Origin: an uncultured Erythrobacter sp. | GTDB taxonomy: Bacteria; Pseudomonadota; Alphaproteobacteria; Sphingomonadales; Sphingomonadaceae | DNA length: 64,000 nt | Reading direction: 5' to 3' | Assembly (NCBI GenBank): GCA_947495555.1 | Contig: CANLZI010000001.1 | Span: 844,861-908,860 of the forward strand | Shown: piece after piece, positions 30,911 through 40,471 of the stretch | How positions within the stretch are numbered: the first letter of the stretch is position 1 | How the letters are laid out: each line of letters opens with the position of its first letter | Program-made: the position numbers and the translations under genes | The notes under the pieces: model-generated | Told to the model about the DNA's origin: nothing | Database searches by the model: none | What the model saw: the letters and a program-made list of their open reading frames with translations, nothing else

Positions 30911-31846
30911 ATGAGCATCGATTTCAAGGATAAGGTAGCAATCGTAACAGGCGCCGGTGGCGGTTTGGGCAAGGAATATGCCCTGGAACTGGCCCGTCGC
31001 GGTGCAAAGGTTGTTGTCAACGATCTGGGCGGTGCACGCGATGGTACCGGCTCTTCTGACGCTGCTGCGCAAGTGGTTGCAGAAATCGAAGCGGCTGGCG
31101 GCGAAGCGATGGCCAATGGCGGTTCGGTGACCGAATATGACCAGATGCAGGAAATGGTCGCCAAGGCGAAGGAAAAATGGGGCGGCGTACACGTCCTGAT
31201 CAACAACGCTGGCGTTCTGCGCGATAAGACTTTCGCCAAGATGGAACCGGCTGACTTTGAATTCGTGGTGAAGGTTCACCTGACCGGTTCGGCGATGGCC
31301 ACCAAGGCGTGTTGGGAAACCTTCCGCGAGCAGGCCTATGGCCGCGTGTTGATGACCGCCAGCTCTACCGGCTTGTTCGGTAACTTTGGTCAAGCCAATT
31401 ATGGCGCGGCAAAGCTGGGCCTGGCTGGTCTGACCAAGACGCTCCAGCTCGAAGGCGCGAAATACAACATCCGCGTGAATTCTCTGTCGCCAGTCGCCGG
31501 TACACGCATGACAGAAGACCTGTTCCCCGAAGAAGCGTTCAAGCTGTTCGATCCGGTAAATGTGGTTCCGGCCGCACTTTTCTTGGTGAGCGAAGATTCG
31601 CCAACCAATGCCATCGTTGGCGCCGGCGCGGGTGGTTACCACTCGGCGTGGGTAATGATGAACGATGCGGTTTGGCTACGCGAAGAAGACCGCACGGTCG
31701 AAGGTTTCGCCGCCAATTGGGACAAAATCAACGAGAAGACCAACCTCATTGCTCCTCAGTCCGGCTCTGAACAAAGCGGTGCCATTCTCAAAGCCATGCA
31801 GAAAGTGCTTGGCCCGGACGGAGCACCTTCCAGCGCACGGGGATAA
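30911..31846 (+). CDS. Short-chain dehydrogenase (multifunctional-protein-2-like 3-hydroxyacyl-CoA dehydrogenase)
   Basis: A 311-residue SDR. TGAGGGLGKEYA binds the cofactor, NNAGVLRD is the NAG motif, and the catalytic residues are Ser (MTASSTG) and Tyr/Lys (NYGAAKLG). VVVNDLGGARDGTG is typical of the HSD17B4/MFE-2 group, which oxidises 3-hydroxyacyl-CoA in beta-oxidation. The ATG at 30911 follows GGAGAG; translation from 30821 would add a non-conserved lead. The short palindrome upstream suggests regulated expression. A strong terminator follows. Confidence 0.88.
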   Translation: MSIDFKDKVAIVTGAGGGLGKEYALELARRGAKVVVNDLGGARDGTGSSDAAAQVVAEIEAAGGEAMANGGSVTEYDQMQEMVAKAKEKWGGVHVLINNAGVLRDKTFAKMEPADFEFVVKVHLTGSAMATKACWETFREQAYGRVLMTASSTGLFGNFGQANYGAAKLGLAGLTKTLQLEGAKYNIRVNSLSPVAGTRMTEDLFPEEAFKLFDPVNVVPAALFLVSEDSPTNAIVGAGAGGYHSAWVMMNDAVWLREEDRTVEGFAANWDKINEKTNLIAPQSGSEQSGAILKAMQKVLGPDGAPSSARG

Positions 31847-31868
31847 ACTCTTCGGTTTTGAACGATCT

Positions 31869-31899
31869 AAACCCTCGCACTGAAAAGTGTGGGGGTTTT
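31869..31899 (+). terminator. Intrinsic terminator after the SDR gene
   Basis: AAACCCTCGCACT pairs with AGTGTGGGGGTTT around a GAAA loop (two wobbles) and ends in TTTT. It is 23 bases past the SDR stop. Confidence 0.92.
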
Positions 31900-31957
31900 C
31901 GTTTGAAAGCGTATGCCCGCCTCGCTTTCAATAACACGCCACGTTATGCACACCGTA

Positions 31958-31986
31958 TTGACACACTAATACACTAGGCCTAGTTT
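31958..31986 (+). promoter_or_regulatory. Sigma70-like promoter with a 12-bp palindrome over the -10
   Basis: TTGACA at 31958-31963 is 17 bases from TAGTTT at 31981-31986. The perfect palindrome ACTAGGCCTAGT (31973-31984) covers the spacer end and most of the -10, where a repressor would block transcription. It precedes the membrane protein gene at 32016 by 30 bases. Confidence 0.6.
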
Positions 31987-32015
31987 CCCGCCATCAACAA
32001 CAGGGAGGTTAGGCT

Positions 32016-33083
32016 ATGTATAGCCAGGAAGACCTGAATTCAGCCGTTTCAGCGGGCGCCATCAGCGCCGAGGCTGCCGACGCGCTAAGGTCACATGTTG
32101 CATCTCAAAAGAGCGCTGCGACCGCCGATGCAGAACATTTTCGACTGATCACCGGCTTCAACGACATTTTCGTCAGCATTGGTGTTGTCATCATGCTGAT
32201 CGCGATGGGCGCGATCGGTGATGCTATCTACAGCAACAATAACGGTCCATCACCCGTCAGCGGCCTGTTGGTTGCGGGCACATCATGGGTTTTGGCCGAA
32301 TTCTTCACCTTGAAGAAGCGGATGGCCTTGCCCAGCATTTTGCTGCTGCTGGGCTTTGTAGGCGGCGTGTTCTTTGGCCTTTTGGGCATTGCCGTAAATG
32401 TCGCCGATGGTCCGCAGCCCAACGAGACGCTTGCCGCGCTGCTGGTGGCGACATCCGGCTTGGTCGCTGCAGGGGCTGCCTGGATCCACTGGCGCCGATT
32501 TATGGTACCGATCACCGTCGCTGCGGGAACGGCCGCTTTGACCGTGACCTTGGTCGCCTTGATCATGTCCGTCGTCGGGGTCGATACGCTTGCGAACCCC
32601 GAGCAGGTCATTTTGACCACGGTGTTTATCGCCGGACTGGTAATCTTTGGTTTTGCCATGCGTTGGGACATCAGCGACACGGCGCGCGAAACGCGTCGCA
32701 GCGATGTTGCCTTTTGGCTCCATCTGCTGGCTGCCCCAATGATCGCGCATCCAATCTTCACGCTGATCGGTGTGACCGATGGTGACAACATCGGAGCAGG
32801 CGCTGCAGTGGCGGTGCTGGCAGTGTATGTCGCCTTTGGACTGGTTGCCTTGGCGGTAGACCGCCGCGCGCTGCTGGTCTCGGCCCTGGCCTATGTGCTG
32901 ATTGCGCTGACCTGGCTGTTCCGCAACTTTGGCGCGGTGGAGCTGAACTTTGCTCTGACCGCATTGGTTATCGGTTCGGCCTTGCTGACGCTGAGCGCCA
33001 TGTGGACACCGATCCGCAGAAGCGTAGTGGCCATGCTGCCGGGCGATGTGCAGGCAAAGCTGCCGGCTGCAAGCCCAGCCTGA
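32016..33083 (+). CDS. Polytopic membrane protein, DUF2157-like
   Basis: A 355-residue protein. The N-terminal helix-forming part (EDLNSAVSAGAISAEAADAL) resembles that of DUF2157 proteins, and about ten transmembrane helices follow. No enzymatic motif is visible. The ATG follows CAGGGAGG. It is a single gene between its own promoter-like element (31958-31986) and a terminator. Function is unknown; family membership is tentative. Confidence 0.7.
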   Translation: MYSQEDLNSAVSAGAISAEAADALRSHVASQKSAATADAEHFRLITGFNDIFVSIGVVIMLIAMGAIGDAIYSNNNGPSPVSGLLVAGTSWVLAEFFTLKKRMALPSILLLLGFVGGVFFGLLGIAVNVADGPQPNETLAALLVATSGLVAAGAAWIHWRRFMVPITVAAGTAALTVTLVALIMSVVGVDTLANPEQVILTTVFIAGLVIFGFAMRWDISDTARETRRSDVAFWLHLLAAPMIAHPIFTLIGVTDGDNIGAGAAVAVLAVYVAFGLVALAVDRRALLVSALAYVLIALTWLFRNFGAVELNFALTALVIGSALLTLSAMWTPIRRSVVAMLPGDVQAKLPAASPA

Positions 33084-33108
33084 CGCCATTTGCACAACAC
33101 AAGAAAAG

Positions 33109-33138
33109 AGGCCCGCGCTGCAATGCGTGGGCCTTTTT
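33109..33138. terminator. Bidirectional terminator between convergent genes
   Basis: AGGCCCGCGC pairs with GCGTGGGCCT (one wobble) around a six-base loop, with TTTTT after it on the plus strand and TCTTTTC after it on the minus strand. It serves the membrane gene ending at 33083 and the minus-strand operon ending at 33171. Confidence 0.9.
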
Positions 33139-33170
33139 GTATGCGCGAAGAGGATCCTAGAAGAGGCGAG

Positions 33171-33551
33171 TTACTCGTCGACCGCCTTAACCAGGCGGCG
33201 CTCCATCGGGGCGAGTACTCCGGGCAATTCATGGCCGCGCTTTAACACTTGTCCATGCTCCCCAAACAGCGTCCACATGCCTTGGCGGTTGCGCAGCGAG
33301 GGGCGCTTTTCGATCCGTGCCTGAGGGCGCTCTGCTGCGCGGCGAAAAGCGGCGAATACGGCAGCATCGCGGCTGAAATCCATCGCATAATCACGCCATT
33401 GGCCAGCCGCCACCATGCGGCCGTAGAGGTCCAGAATGCGCTGCAATTCATCGCGCGCAAAACCGATTTGGTTGGGAATACGTCCTGGAAAAGCGAGGAC
33501 CGAGCCAGTTTGACCAGAGCCTTTGCTTGGCCCAGTTTTGGCTGATGCCAT
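33171..33551 (-). CDS. DUF2794 family protein
   Basis: A 126-residue soluble protein with the conserved FARDELQRILDLYGRMVAAG and YAMDFSRDAAVFAAFRRAAE segments of DUF2794, a family seen in alphaproteobacteria and of unknown function. Its ATG overlaps the cysE TAA by one base (TAATG), so the two are probably translationally coupled. Confidence 0.88.
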   Translation of the reverse strand: MASAKTGPSKGSGQTGSVLAFPGRIPNQIGFARDELQRILDLYGRMVAAGQWRDYAMDFSRDAAVFAAFRRAAERPQARIEKRPSLRNRQGMWTLFGEHGQVLKRGHELPGVLAPMERRLVKAVDE

Positions 33552-34258
33552 TAGTCGTCTGTCCCGCTGCGCTTGGCCGCCTGCGAAGCAATCGGCACGC
33601 CTGCCTGCTTGATGGCCTCAACCTCTGCGCGCAGATCCGCCAGCTCGTTCTCCAGCTTCTCGACGCAATCATTGCGGACCTCTTCGCATGGGTCATCGCA
33701 AGGCGTGCCGTAAGGAATGAATTCCTTTACCCATTCCTCTGCCGGGACCAGGGTTGATCGTGCCTTCAGGCCAATCATGGTGGCGCCTTCTGGGACGTCT
33801 TCGGTCACTACCGCATTGGCCCCAACCCGCGATCGTTTGCCCAAGGTAATCGGCCCAATGACCTGTGCGCCAGAACCGATGATAACATTGTCATCCACCG
33901 TTGGATGGCGCTTTCCGCCGATGCCATTGGTGGGGTTGGTGCCGCCCAAGGTGACGCATTGATAAATGGTCACATTATCGCCGATCTTCGCAGTCTCTCC
34001 GATCACGGTGAAGCCATGATCGATGAACAAATTCTTCCCGATTTCGGCACCGGGATGGATATCAATCGCGGTTAGGAAACGCGAAAAATGGTTCACAAAT
34101 CGGGCGAGGAAATAGAGCTTTGCGTTGAACAACCAATGCGCAATCCGGTGGAAGAACATCGCGCAAACACCCGGATACAATAGGATTTCCCACCGTGAGC
34201 GCGGCGCGGGATCGCGCGCTCTGATCGAGTCCAGATATGTCTTTAGGCCTGAGAACAT
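33551..34258 (-). CDS. cysE: Serine O-acetyltransferase
   Basis: A 235-residue hexapeptide-repeat acyltransferase that makes O-acetylserine from serine and acetyl-CoA, the first step of cysteine synthesis. The compact N-terminal domain (LLYPGVCAMFFHRIAHWLF) is of the EpsC/short CysE type. The beta-helix holds IDHGFTVIGETAKIGDN and TLGGTNPTNGIGGKRHPT. A coiled C-terminal tail (about 200-235) is Glu/Lys-rich. The ATG at 34258 is preceded by GGGAG; the frame upstream overlaps the hdaA 3' end antisense-free region and is not conserved. Confidence 0.93.
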   Translation of the reverse strand: MFSGLKTYLDSIRARDPAPRSRWEILLYPGVCAMFFHRIAHWLFNAKLYFLARFVNHFSRFLTAIDIHPGAEIGKNLFIDHGFTVIGETAKIGDNVTIYQCVTLGGTNPTNGIGGKRHPTVDDNVIIGSGAQVIGPITLGKRSRVGANAVVTEDVPEGATMIGLKARSTLVPAEEWVKEFIPYGTPCDDPCEEVRNDCVEKLENELADLRAEVEAIKQAGVPIASQAAKRSGTDD

Positions 34259-34283
34259 GACATTTTCTCCCACCAATTGGCGT

Positions 34284-34892
34284 TCAAAGCAAGCGCGCTT
34301 GCTCTGGCCCTTGGGTTGCATCCAATGCAGCGCGCCAAATAGACATGGTGGCTGGCACTTTTCGTTCAAGGCTTAGCTGGTCGATCTTGCCCACCAATTG
34401 CTCGATCGCGGCAAAGCTGCGATCGGCCCTTGGGCTAAGGTAATCGGCCGCGCCATCGGCCAAAGAGAGGCCACGCTGACCCGCCATCGTCTCGATCAAT
34501 TGGGCCACCATCTCATCATCTGGGACGCCGATCTCCAATTGCAAAGCGGCCCCCAATCTCGACGCCAGATCGGGCAGATTAATCGTCCATGGCTGGGCAT
34601 CGGAAATCAGCAGCAGCGCTGCACCGCTTTCCTGCGCCGCATTCCAGCGATGGAACAGCTCGGTCTCGTCCACCGCATCTGCGCCATCGATCACAGTCAC
34701 GCCCTGCGCCTGCGCCCATTTGCCCAGCAGCGACTTTCCCGACCGGGTTGGACCGGTCAGAACGGCGGTTCTAAAGGGCCATGAGGACGGCTCGGACAAT
34801 GCCTCCAACACCGTGCGATTGGCATTGCCGATCACAATACTGGCGGGATCGGTCGCGGTTCTGAGGGTGAGCGGCAGGGCGATCTGCGACAT
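34284..34892 (-). CDS. hdaA: DnaA regulatory inactivator HdaA
   Basis: A 202-residue AAA+ protein related to DnaA but lacking its DNA-binding domain. The N-terminal QIALPL is the sliding-clamp-binding motif through which Hda proteins dock on DnaN. The P-loop is GPTRSGKS. With the clamp it stimulates hydrolysis of DnaA-bound ATP and prevents re-initiation. It follows the DUF2066 gene by 12 bp, a common alphaproteobacterial pairing upstream of purM. Confidence 0.88.
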   Translation of the reverse strand: MSQIALPLTLRTATDPASIVIGNANRTVLEALSEPSSWPFRTAVLTGPTRSGKSLLGKWAQAQGVTVIDGADAVDETELFHRWNAAQESGAALLLISDAQPWTINLPDLASRLGAALQLEIGVPDDEMVAQLIETMAGQRGLSLADGAADYLSPRADRSFAAIEQLVGKIDQLSLERKVPATMSIWRAALDATQGPEQARLL

Positions 34893-34904
34893 GTCGCGAT
34901 GCGC

Positions 34905-36191
34905 CTATCGACTTATCGCGAGGGCATTGCTGCCTTGCTGCACATTGAAACCACTGGCGCGCAAGGCCTGCGCCAATTCGTCCAGCGTCCCGCCATAGCT
35001 GACCCGCATGACCGACGTGCCGCCGATGGCCAGACTGCTGGTTACTGCTCCACGAACACCGCCAACATTTCGGATGCTGGCCAATGTGCTGTCGATTGTT
35101 GCAGCATCGGGGCTGGCGAATTGCACGACGTAACTGGACACGGTGGCCGGCTGCACGCTTGGCTGCTGAGGAGCAGGACCTGCTGGATTGATGTCAACAA
35201 CGCCACTGGCAATGGCTTCTTCGCGCGCCTGAATGGCACGGCCAATGTCGATCAACCGCTGAAGGGCGGGATCAACATCTGCTGAGGCAGCAATGTCCAA
35301 GGTGGGATCGGGCCGCAATCTACCTTCGGCCAAGGCGCCTTCATAGATGGTGTCGAATTGCCGCACCGCTTGGGCGAGCATGTCGGGCAATTGCGCCTCA
35401 TTCTCGGCTGTCAGGGTAAAGCCGTCCAGATAGCGACCGTCTGGCCCGTAACGCGCGGTAAACTGGGCTTTGATCGGGCCACCGGGCCATTCGCGCTGAA
35501 TGTTGGCCACCGGCACAATCACATCGGCCGCGCCAAATTGGTCGAGAATCACCCGCCACCATGTCCGGCTGCGGCGTCCGGTCTGGCCATAGGTCAGCAG
35601 TAGCGATTCGCCGCCAGCACCCGAAGGCCGGACATAATCGATCCGGCTGCTACCGGGATTAAACTCGGCCCAGGCGCGTTGCCACGGATTGCGCTTCTCG
35701 AACATTACCGCAGCGCCGCCACTGATGGTGACAGGCATCAACAGCATCGGAGCAGACCTTTGTCCGCCGCGCGCATTACCCAGATATTGGCCCGAGCGAA
35801 TGCGATCAAATGTGATGCCTAGCCGCGCAATATAGCGGCGCGGTCCAACCCGCTCTTGCTCGATTACCACGGCTGAAACCAGCGATTCCAGCTGACTGTC
35901 GGAAATGGCCGGACCGTCAATTTTGCGCCACGCCAGCCGCTGAGCTTCGCGCCAACCTTTCTCGCGAGCTTCTTCCGCTGTGGCGGCGGTTACATCCACC
36001 TCGATCCCGGTAACATCTACATCGCTGCTGCTGACCACAGGAGCAATCCCGCGATCTCCGGTCACTTGCGCCAAGACCGCAGCCAGCCCCAACCCCAGCG
36101 CGACAAGCAGCGCCAAGCCGGTCGCCGCTCGAGCGACAGAGCGGCTGAGGGGCCATTGCACAGGGCGAGAAAGGGGTAAGGAGCGTATCAT
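34905..36191 (-). CDS. DUF2066-type periplasmic protein
   Basis: A 428-residue protein with an N-terminal membrane anchor (about residues 20-43) and a long periplasmic part. It matches the proteins next to hdaA and purM that are sometimes named heavy-metal-associated; the DUF2066 assignment is from memory. No metal-binding CXXC is present, so the metal label has no support here. The ATG at 36191 is the first methionine before the basic/hydrophobic anchor. It is divergent from purM with a 72-bp gap. Function unknown. Confidence 0.75.
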   Translation of the reverse strand: MIRSLPLSRPVQWPLSRSVARAATGLALLVALGLGLAAVLAQVTGDRGIAPVVSSSDVDVTGIEVDVTAATAEEAREKGWREAQRLAWRKIDGPAISDSQLESLVSAVVIEQERVGPRRYIARLGITFDRIRSGQYLGNARGGQRSAPMLLMPVTISGGAAVMFEKRNPWQRAWAEFNPGSSRIDYVRPSGAGGESLLLTYGQTGRRSRTWWRVILDQFGAADVIVPVANIQREWPGGPIKAQFTARYGPDGRYLDGFTLTAENEAQLPDMLAQAVRQFDTIYEGALAEGRLRPDPTLDIAASADVDPALQRLIDIGRAIQAREEAIASGVVDINPAGPAPQQPSVQPATVSSYVVQFASPDAATIDSTLASIRNVGGVRGAVTSSLAIGGTSVMRVSYGGTLDELAQALRASGFNVQQGSNALAISR

Positions 36192-36263
36192 CGGGGAAAA
36201 CAGTGAGCCTTTTGCCCAAACGCGAGTGGAATTCCAAGCGCGAAAGGCTAAAGCAAGTACATT

Positions 36264-37370
36264 ATGACAACAAAATCTCCGCGCACAGGCGGTTACACCT
36301 ATGAAGACGCTGGTGTCTCGATTGATGCAGGCAACCAATTGGTCAAAGCCATTGGCCCTTTGGTCAAGGCAACTGCGCGCGCGGGAGCCGATGGCGAAAT
36401 TGGCGGCTTTGGCGGATTCTTTGATCCCAAAGCTGCCGGATATGCTGATCCCCTACTGGTCGCAGCCAATGATGGCGTTGGCACCAAGCTGAAATTGGCG
36501 ATCGACCACGACCGACACGATACGGTCGGGATCGATTTGGTGGCGATGTGCGTCAACGATTTGATCGTGCAAGGCGCCGAGCCGCTATTCTTCCTCGACT
36601 ATTTCGCGACCGGAAAGCTGGAAAACGGCATTGCCGAGCGGGTGATCGCCGGCATTGCTGATGGCTGCAAGCAGGCTGGCTGCGCGCTGATTGGCGGCGA
36701 AACAGCGGAAATGCCGGGCATGTATGCAGCAGGCGATTATGATCTGGCAGGCTTTTGCGTTGGCGCGGTGGAGCGCGGCGAGCAATTGACCGGAGACAAG
36801 GTGGCGCCGGGCCATGTGCTGATCGGTCTGACCAGCTCTGGCGTCCATTCCAATGGCTATTCTCTGGTCCGCCGCTTGGCTGCAGACAAAGGCTGGCGGC
36901 TGGACCGCCCCGCCCTGTTCGACAGCGACAGATTGCTGATCGATGCTCTGATCGAGCCGACCCGGATCTATGTCTCCAGCCTGCTGCCGGTTATCCGCGA
37001 CGGGCTGGTCGATGGCTTGGCGCATATCACCGGAGGCGGATTGCTGGAAAATCTGCCCCGCATTCTGCCGCAGGGTGCTCATGCTCGGGTAGATGCCAAT
37101 TTGTGGGATCAGCCGCGCCTGATGGCTTTCCTGCAGGCGCAGGGCAATATTGAGCCGAGCGAGATGGCCCGCACTTTCAATTGCGGGGTCGGCATGGTTT
37201 TGGCGATTGCTGCCGATAAGGCTGCGGCGGTCACCCAGCGTTTGCAAGATGGCGGTGAGACCGTGGTTCCGGTAGGCGAAATCATTGCTGGCGAGCGCGG
37301 ATGCACCGTTAGCGGGTCGGCTGGAACATGGTCGGCGACGCAAGATTGGGAGGCCACGCATCTTGCCTGA
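36264..37370 (+). CDS. purM: Phosphoribosylformylglycinamidine cyclo-ligase
   Basis: A 368-residue AIR synthetase, the fifth step of de novo purine synthesis. [19 protein letters not shown] at the start, NDGVGTKLK, and [20 protein letters not shown] are conserved; [11 protein letters not shown] follows. The stop overlaps the purN start by eight bases, implying coupled translation. Confidence 0.97.
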   Translation: MTTKSPRTGGYTYEDAGVSIDAGNQLVKAIGPLVKATARAGADGEIGGFGGFFDPKAAGYADPLLVAANDGVGTKLKLAIDHDRHDTVGIDLVAMCVNDLIVQGAEPLFFLDYFATGKLENGIAERVIAGIADGCKQAGCALIGGETAEMPGMYAAGDYDLAGFCVGAVERGEQLTGDKVAPGHVLIGLTSSGVHSNGYSLVRRLAADKGWRLDRPALFDSDRLLIDALIEPTRIYVSSLLPVIRDGLVDGLAHITGGGLLENLPRILPQGAHARVDANLWDQPRLMAFLQAQGNIEPSEMARTFNCGVGMVLAIAADKAAAVTQRLQDGGETVVPVGEIIAGERGCTVSGSAGTWSATQDWEATHLA

Positions 37371-38355
37371 TGGCGGTTCTGAGGCTGGCACTTTGACCGA
37401 TAGGACAAAAGTGGCCGTCTTCATATCCGGCAGCGGGACCAATATGGGCGCGCTGCTCTATGCCAGCCACCATGCAAGCTGCCCCTATGAAGTCGTGATC
37501 GTTCTGAGCAATGATCCGCAGGCCGCCGGACTGAAATTGGCCGAGGCGGAAGGCATCGCCACCTTTGCTCTGCCGCACAAAGGCATGGAGCGCGCCGCCC
37601 ATGATGCGGCCATGGAAACCGAGGTTAATGCAGCAGGCGCGGAATATATCGCGCTGGCGGGATATATGCGGATCTTGTCCGATGAATTTGTCAGCCGGTG
37701 GGAGGGTCGGATGCTCAACATCCATCCCTCGCTTCTACCCAAATATAAGGGCCTGCACACGCATAAGCGCGCCTTGGATGCGGGCGACAGCCATGGCGGT
37801 GTCAGCGTCCATCTGGTCACTGCCGAACTGGATGCCGGTCAGGTGCTTGGCCAGACCAAGGTCGCGATTCTGCCTCAAGATACACCGGATACACTCTCAT
37901 CTCGCGTGCTATTGGCCGAGCATCAGCTCTATCCGCAAGTGCTGGCTGACTATGTTTCGCGCGGGTCAAACCCTGAATTTCTGCTCGAGCAGATCCGCAG
38001 CCGGGCCATGCAATTGCCCGAGGTTGAAGAACGCCCTAGCCATGGTGCACCCGGTTGGCGCACGGGCGGGAAGAGCGGTCGATATTTCGCCTATTTCAGC
38101 GATCAGCATCATGGCGAGGACGCCATCGCCTTGCTGGTCAAAACCAGCGGCACTGACGAACAGACTTCCTTGATCGAAAGCGATCCTGAAACTTTCTATT
38201 CGCCCGCATTCTATGGCGCGAGCGGCTGGGTTGGCATCGTGCTCAATCGCCGCGAACTGGATTGGCAGCAAGTGGACCATTGGTTGCAGCGAAGTTGGCA
38301 GATGGTCGCGCCCAAGCGCCTGACGACCTTGCTCGACGCTGCGGCTGAATTTTGA
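37363..38355 (+). CDS. purN: GAR transformylase fused to a YjbR/MmcQ-like domain
   Basis: A 330-residue protein; ordinary PurN is about 190-210. Residues to about 210 are Pur[17 protein letters not shown], the catalytic NIHPSLLP with His in GLHTHKRAL, and Asp in ELDAGQVLG. The last 110 residues ([20 protein letters not shown] to [13 protein letters not shown]) have the pattern of a MmcQ/YjbR-like domain, joined without a stop. The TTG at 37363 is nine bases after GGGAGG inside purM and is preferred; TTG 37393 is possible. The fusion may be a regional gene fusion rather than a functional link; the second domain's role is unknown. Confidence 0.88.
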   Translation: MPDGGSEAGTLTDRTKVAVFISGSGTNMGALLYASHHASCPYEVVIVLSNDPQAAGLKLAEAEGIATFALPHKGMERAAHDAAMETEVNAAGAEYIALAGYMRILSDEFVSRWEGRMLNIHPSLLPKYKGLHTHKRALDAGDSHGGVSVHLVTAELDAGQVLGQTKVAILPQDTPDTLSSRVLLAEHQLYPQVLADYVSRGSNPEFLLEQIRSRAMQLPEVEERPSHGAPGWRTGGKSGRYFAYFSDQHHGEDAIALLVKTSGTDEQTSLIESDPETFYSPAFYGASGWVGIVLNRRELDWQQVDHWLQRSWQMVAPKRLTTLLDAAAEF

Positions 38356-38359
38356 CGCC

Positions 38360-39580
38360 ATGGCGTCACGTGCCCCAGCTTCACGCACCCCTGAACGCCC
38401 GCACCCTCTGGCCAGAGGGCCGATGGTCGATCGCCTGGCGCGCTTTCTGGATCACGGTTGGGACAAAGGGTGGATGCCCCCTCCCCCGGTTGATCCTGAA
38501 GAGCTGATCCGGCGCGGAAGCAAGGGATTCTCTGAAGAGGATGAGTTTGCTGGGCGCAGCGAAGCCGACATTGCCGATTTCCGCCTCAGGCTGGAACGTC
38601 TGAGCCAGGCTGTCGAAGCAGAGGCGCAGTTGAACGCAGTCGGGCGGGCCTTTGCTTATGGTCTGTTCACCCGCGCCATCCAGCAGCGGTTTGCGCTGGG
38701 CGCATTATGGAAAAAGCAGCCCGAATTACTGCAAACAAAGATCGCACCGCCGATCATTGTGGTGGGCCAGATGCGCAGCGGCACCACCCGCATCCACCGA
38801 TTGCTGGCAGCCGATCCTGCACACAGCGCCACACGGTTTTGTGATAGCTGGCACCCCGTACCCGAAAAGCCGGACTTCCGCCCGATCCGGGGCACGTTCA
38901 AACTGTTTATGGCGCGCCGGTTGGACCCATGGATTGATACCATTCACCCCTTCGGTGCCGTTCGTCCAGACGAGGAATTGGGTTGGCTCGCCAGCGCGTT
39001 CGATCACTCGGCCTATGAAGCGCAATGGCGGATTCCGTCCTATGTTGCCTTTAGCGAGGCGCGCGATGCCGGGCCCATTTATCGCGAATTTTCCCGCCTA
39101 TTGCGAACCGATGCCGGTCAGCATGGCCATGGCGCACGGCCACGCATCCTGAAAGTGCCACAATTTGCCGAGGACTTGCCCGCTCTGTTGGAGCAATTTC
39201 CCGACGCGCGACTAGTGGTGTCACGCCGATGCAGCGAGGAAACCTTCCGCAGCTCGGTCTCGCTGGTGGCCAATCAGATGGTGATCCAGTCCGATCATGT
39301 TGATCTGGAGTGGATCGAACAGGAATGGCGGCGCAAGATTACGCTCCGGCAAAGCCGCATGGAAACCGCGCTGACCGATTTCGCGGGCCAAGTCGCGGTG
39401 ATCGATTTCGACCAGCTGGAAAGTGATTGGGAAGGTGCCATGCACCAGCTTTATGGCACATTGGACATGAATTTGTCGGCTGAGGCTCTGTCAGCAATGC
39501 GAACCGAAATGCGCCAGAGCGAGCGCGGCGCGCATAATTCGCACGCCGCGCAGCTCGACCAATTTGATCATAAACCCTAG
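38360..39580 (+). CDS. Sulfotransferase family protein
   Basis: A 406-residue PAPS-dependent sulfotransferase-like protein. VVGQMRSGTTRIHRLLA is the 5'-phosphosulfate loop, and the 3'-phosphate site is around VSRRCSEETFRSSVSLVANQ. Bacterial members sulfate lipids, sugars or peptides; none is indicated here. It starts four bases after the purN stop and its stop overlaps that of mddA on the other strand. The N-terminal 40 residues are Pro/Arg-rich and the exact start (38360 or 38423) is uncertain. Confidence 0.85.
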   Translation: MASRAPASRTPERPHPLARGPMVDRLARFLDHGWDKGWMPPPPVDPEELIRRGSKGFSEEDEFAGRSEADIADFRLRLERLSQAVEAEAQLNAVGRAFAYGLFTRAIQQRFALGALWKKQPELLQTKIAPPIIVVGQMRSGTTRIHRLLAADPAHSATRFCDSWHPVPEKPDFRPIRGTFKLFMARRLDPWIDTIHPFGAVRPDEELGWLASAFDHSAYEAQWRIPSYVAFSEARDAGPIYREFSRLLRTDAGQHGHGARPRILKVPQFAEDLPALLEQFPDARLVVSRRCSEETFRSSVSLVANQMVIQSDHVDLEWIEQEWRRKITLRQSRMETALTDFAGQVAVIDFDQLESDWEGAMHQLYGTLDMNLSAEALSAMRTEMRQSERGAHNSHAAQLDQFDHKP

Positions 39581-40314
39581 GCTTCTTTGCCAATCCCGGG
39601 CAGAATTTTGCCGACTTTGCGCCGATATTCGATGTAATCCTGCCCAAATTCGTCGACCAGGTCCTTCTCTTCATAGTGTAGCCCTATGAAGATGTAGATC
39701 GTGTAGCCCACCGCAAACAGCAGATGGCTGTAGGTCATATCCGGCGTTGCCCAGATCGCAATGAAAACCCCCGTCTGGATCGGGTGACGCACCCACTTGT
39801 AAAACAATGGCGTTTTCATTGTGTGCGGCGCAGCGGCTTTGCCTTGGAAATTGTGCCAGGCCTGTTGCAGACCAAACAGTTCAAAATGGTTGAGCAGCAA
39901 AGTGGCAACAAATAGGAACGCCCAGCCAAAGAAGAACACCCCCCAAATCGCATTGCGCAGCATCGGGTTCTCGACCGACCAAAGACTGCCCTCGATCGGA
40001 TGCCACCACAAAAACATGGCTGCCAAGACAATCGCAGTCGCCAGGCAGTAAAAGCTGCGTTCCAATGGTTGCGGGACAATCTTGGTCCAGGCAGCCTTAA
40101 AGCCCTGCCGGGCCATGATCGAATGTTGCAATCCAAACAGGGCCAGCAGGCCGATATTGATTGTGATGGCTGTGGCCATTGGGGCAGACAGCCCCTTGTC
40201 GACATGCGTCGGCATGATGTCGAACGCGCCAACCCAACCTACCAGATAGACAAATGATGCGAAAAACGCCGCGTAGCACGCGAGCGAAACGAGCATGACG
40301 ATAGCACGTCCCAT
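39577..40314 (-). CDS. mddA: Methanethiol S-methyltransferase-like membrane protein
   Basis: A 245-residue NnrU/isoprenylcysteine-methyltransferase-type protein with about five transmembrane helices. LFGLQHSIMARQGFKAAW and the C-terminal WVRHPIQTGVFIAIW and HYEEKDLVDEFGQDYIEYRR match MddA, which methylates methanethiol with SAM to give dimethyl sulfide. The ATG at 40314 follows GGGGGAGAGG; upstream codons are not conserved. Annotation as MddA is by family; activity on methanethiol is not shown. Confidence 0.8.
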   Translation of the reverse strand: MGRAIVMLVSLACYAAFFASFVYLVGWVGAFDIMPTHVDKGLSAPMATAITINIGLLALFGLQHSIMARQGFKAAWTKIVPQPLERSFYCLATAIVLAAMFLWWHPIEGSLWSVENPMLRNAIWGVFFFGWAFLFVATLLLNHFELFGLQQAWHNFQGKAAAPHTMKTPLFYKWVRHPIQTGVFIAIWATPDMTYSHLLFAVGYTIYIFIGLHYEEKDLVDEFGQDYIEYRRKVGKILPGIGKEA

Positions 40315-40410
40315 AGCTTCCTCTCCCCCAAGAAGAATATCGCGACCCGATGCTGCGATGCTACCGCAAAAGTCGAACCTAAGCGAATCGCTGGAGCAAA
40401 CCCCTGAATC

Positions 40411-40444
40411 AAAAAGGCTCCGCCGCATTTCTGCAGCAGAGCCT
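40411..40444 (-). terminator. Intrinsic terminator after ndk
   Basis: On the minus strand AGGCTCTGCTGC pairs with GCGGCGGAGCCT (two wobbles) and TTTTT follows. It lies 28 bases beyond the ndk stop. Confidence 0.9.
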
Positions 40445-40471
40445 GTTTGAATCTATCTGATTATGGTCAGA

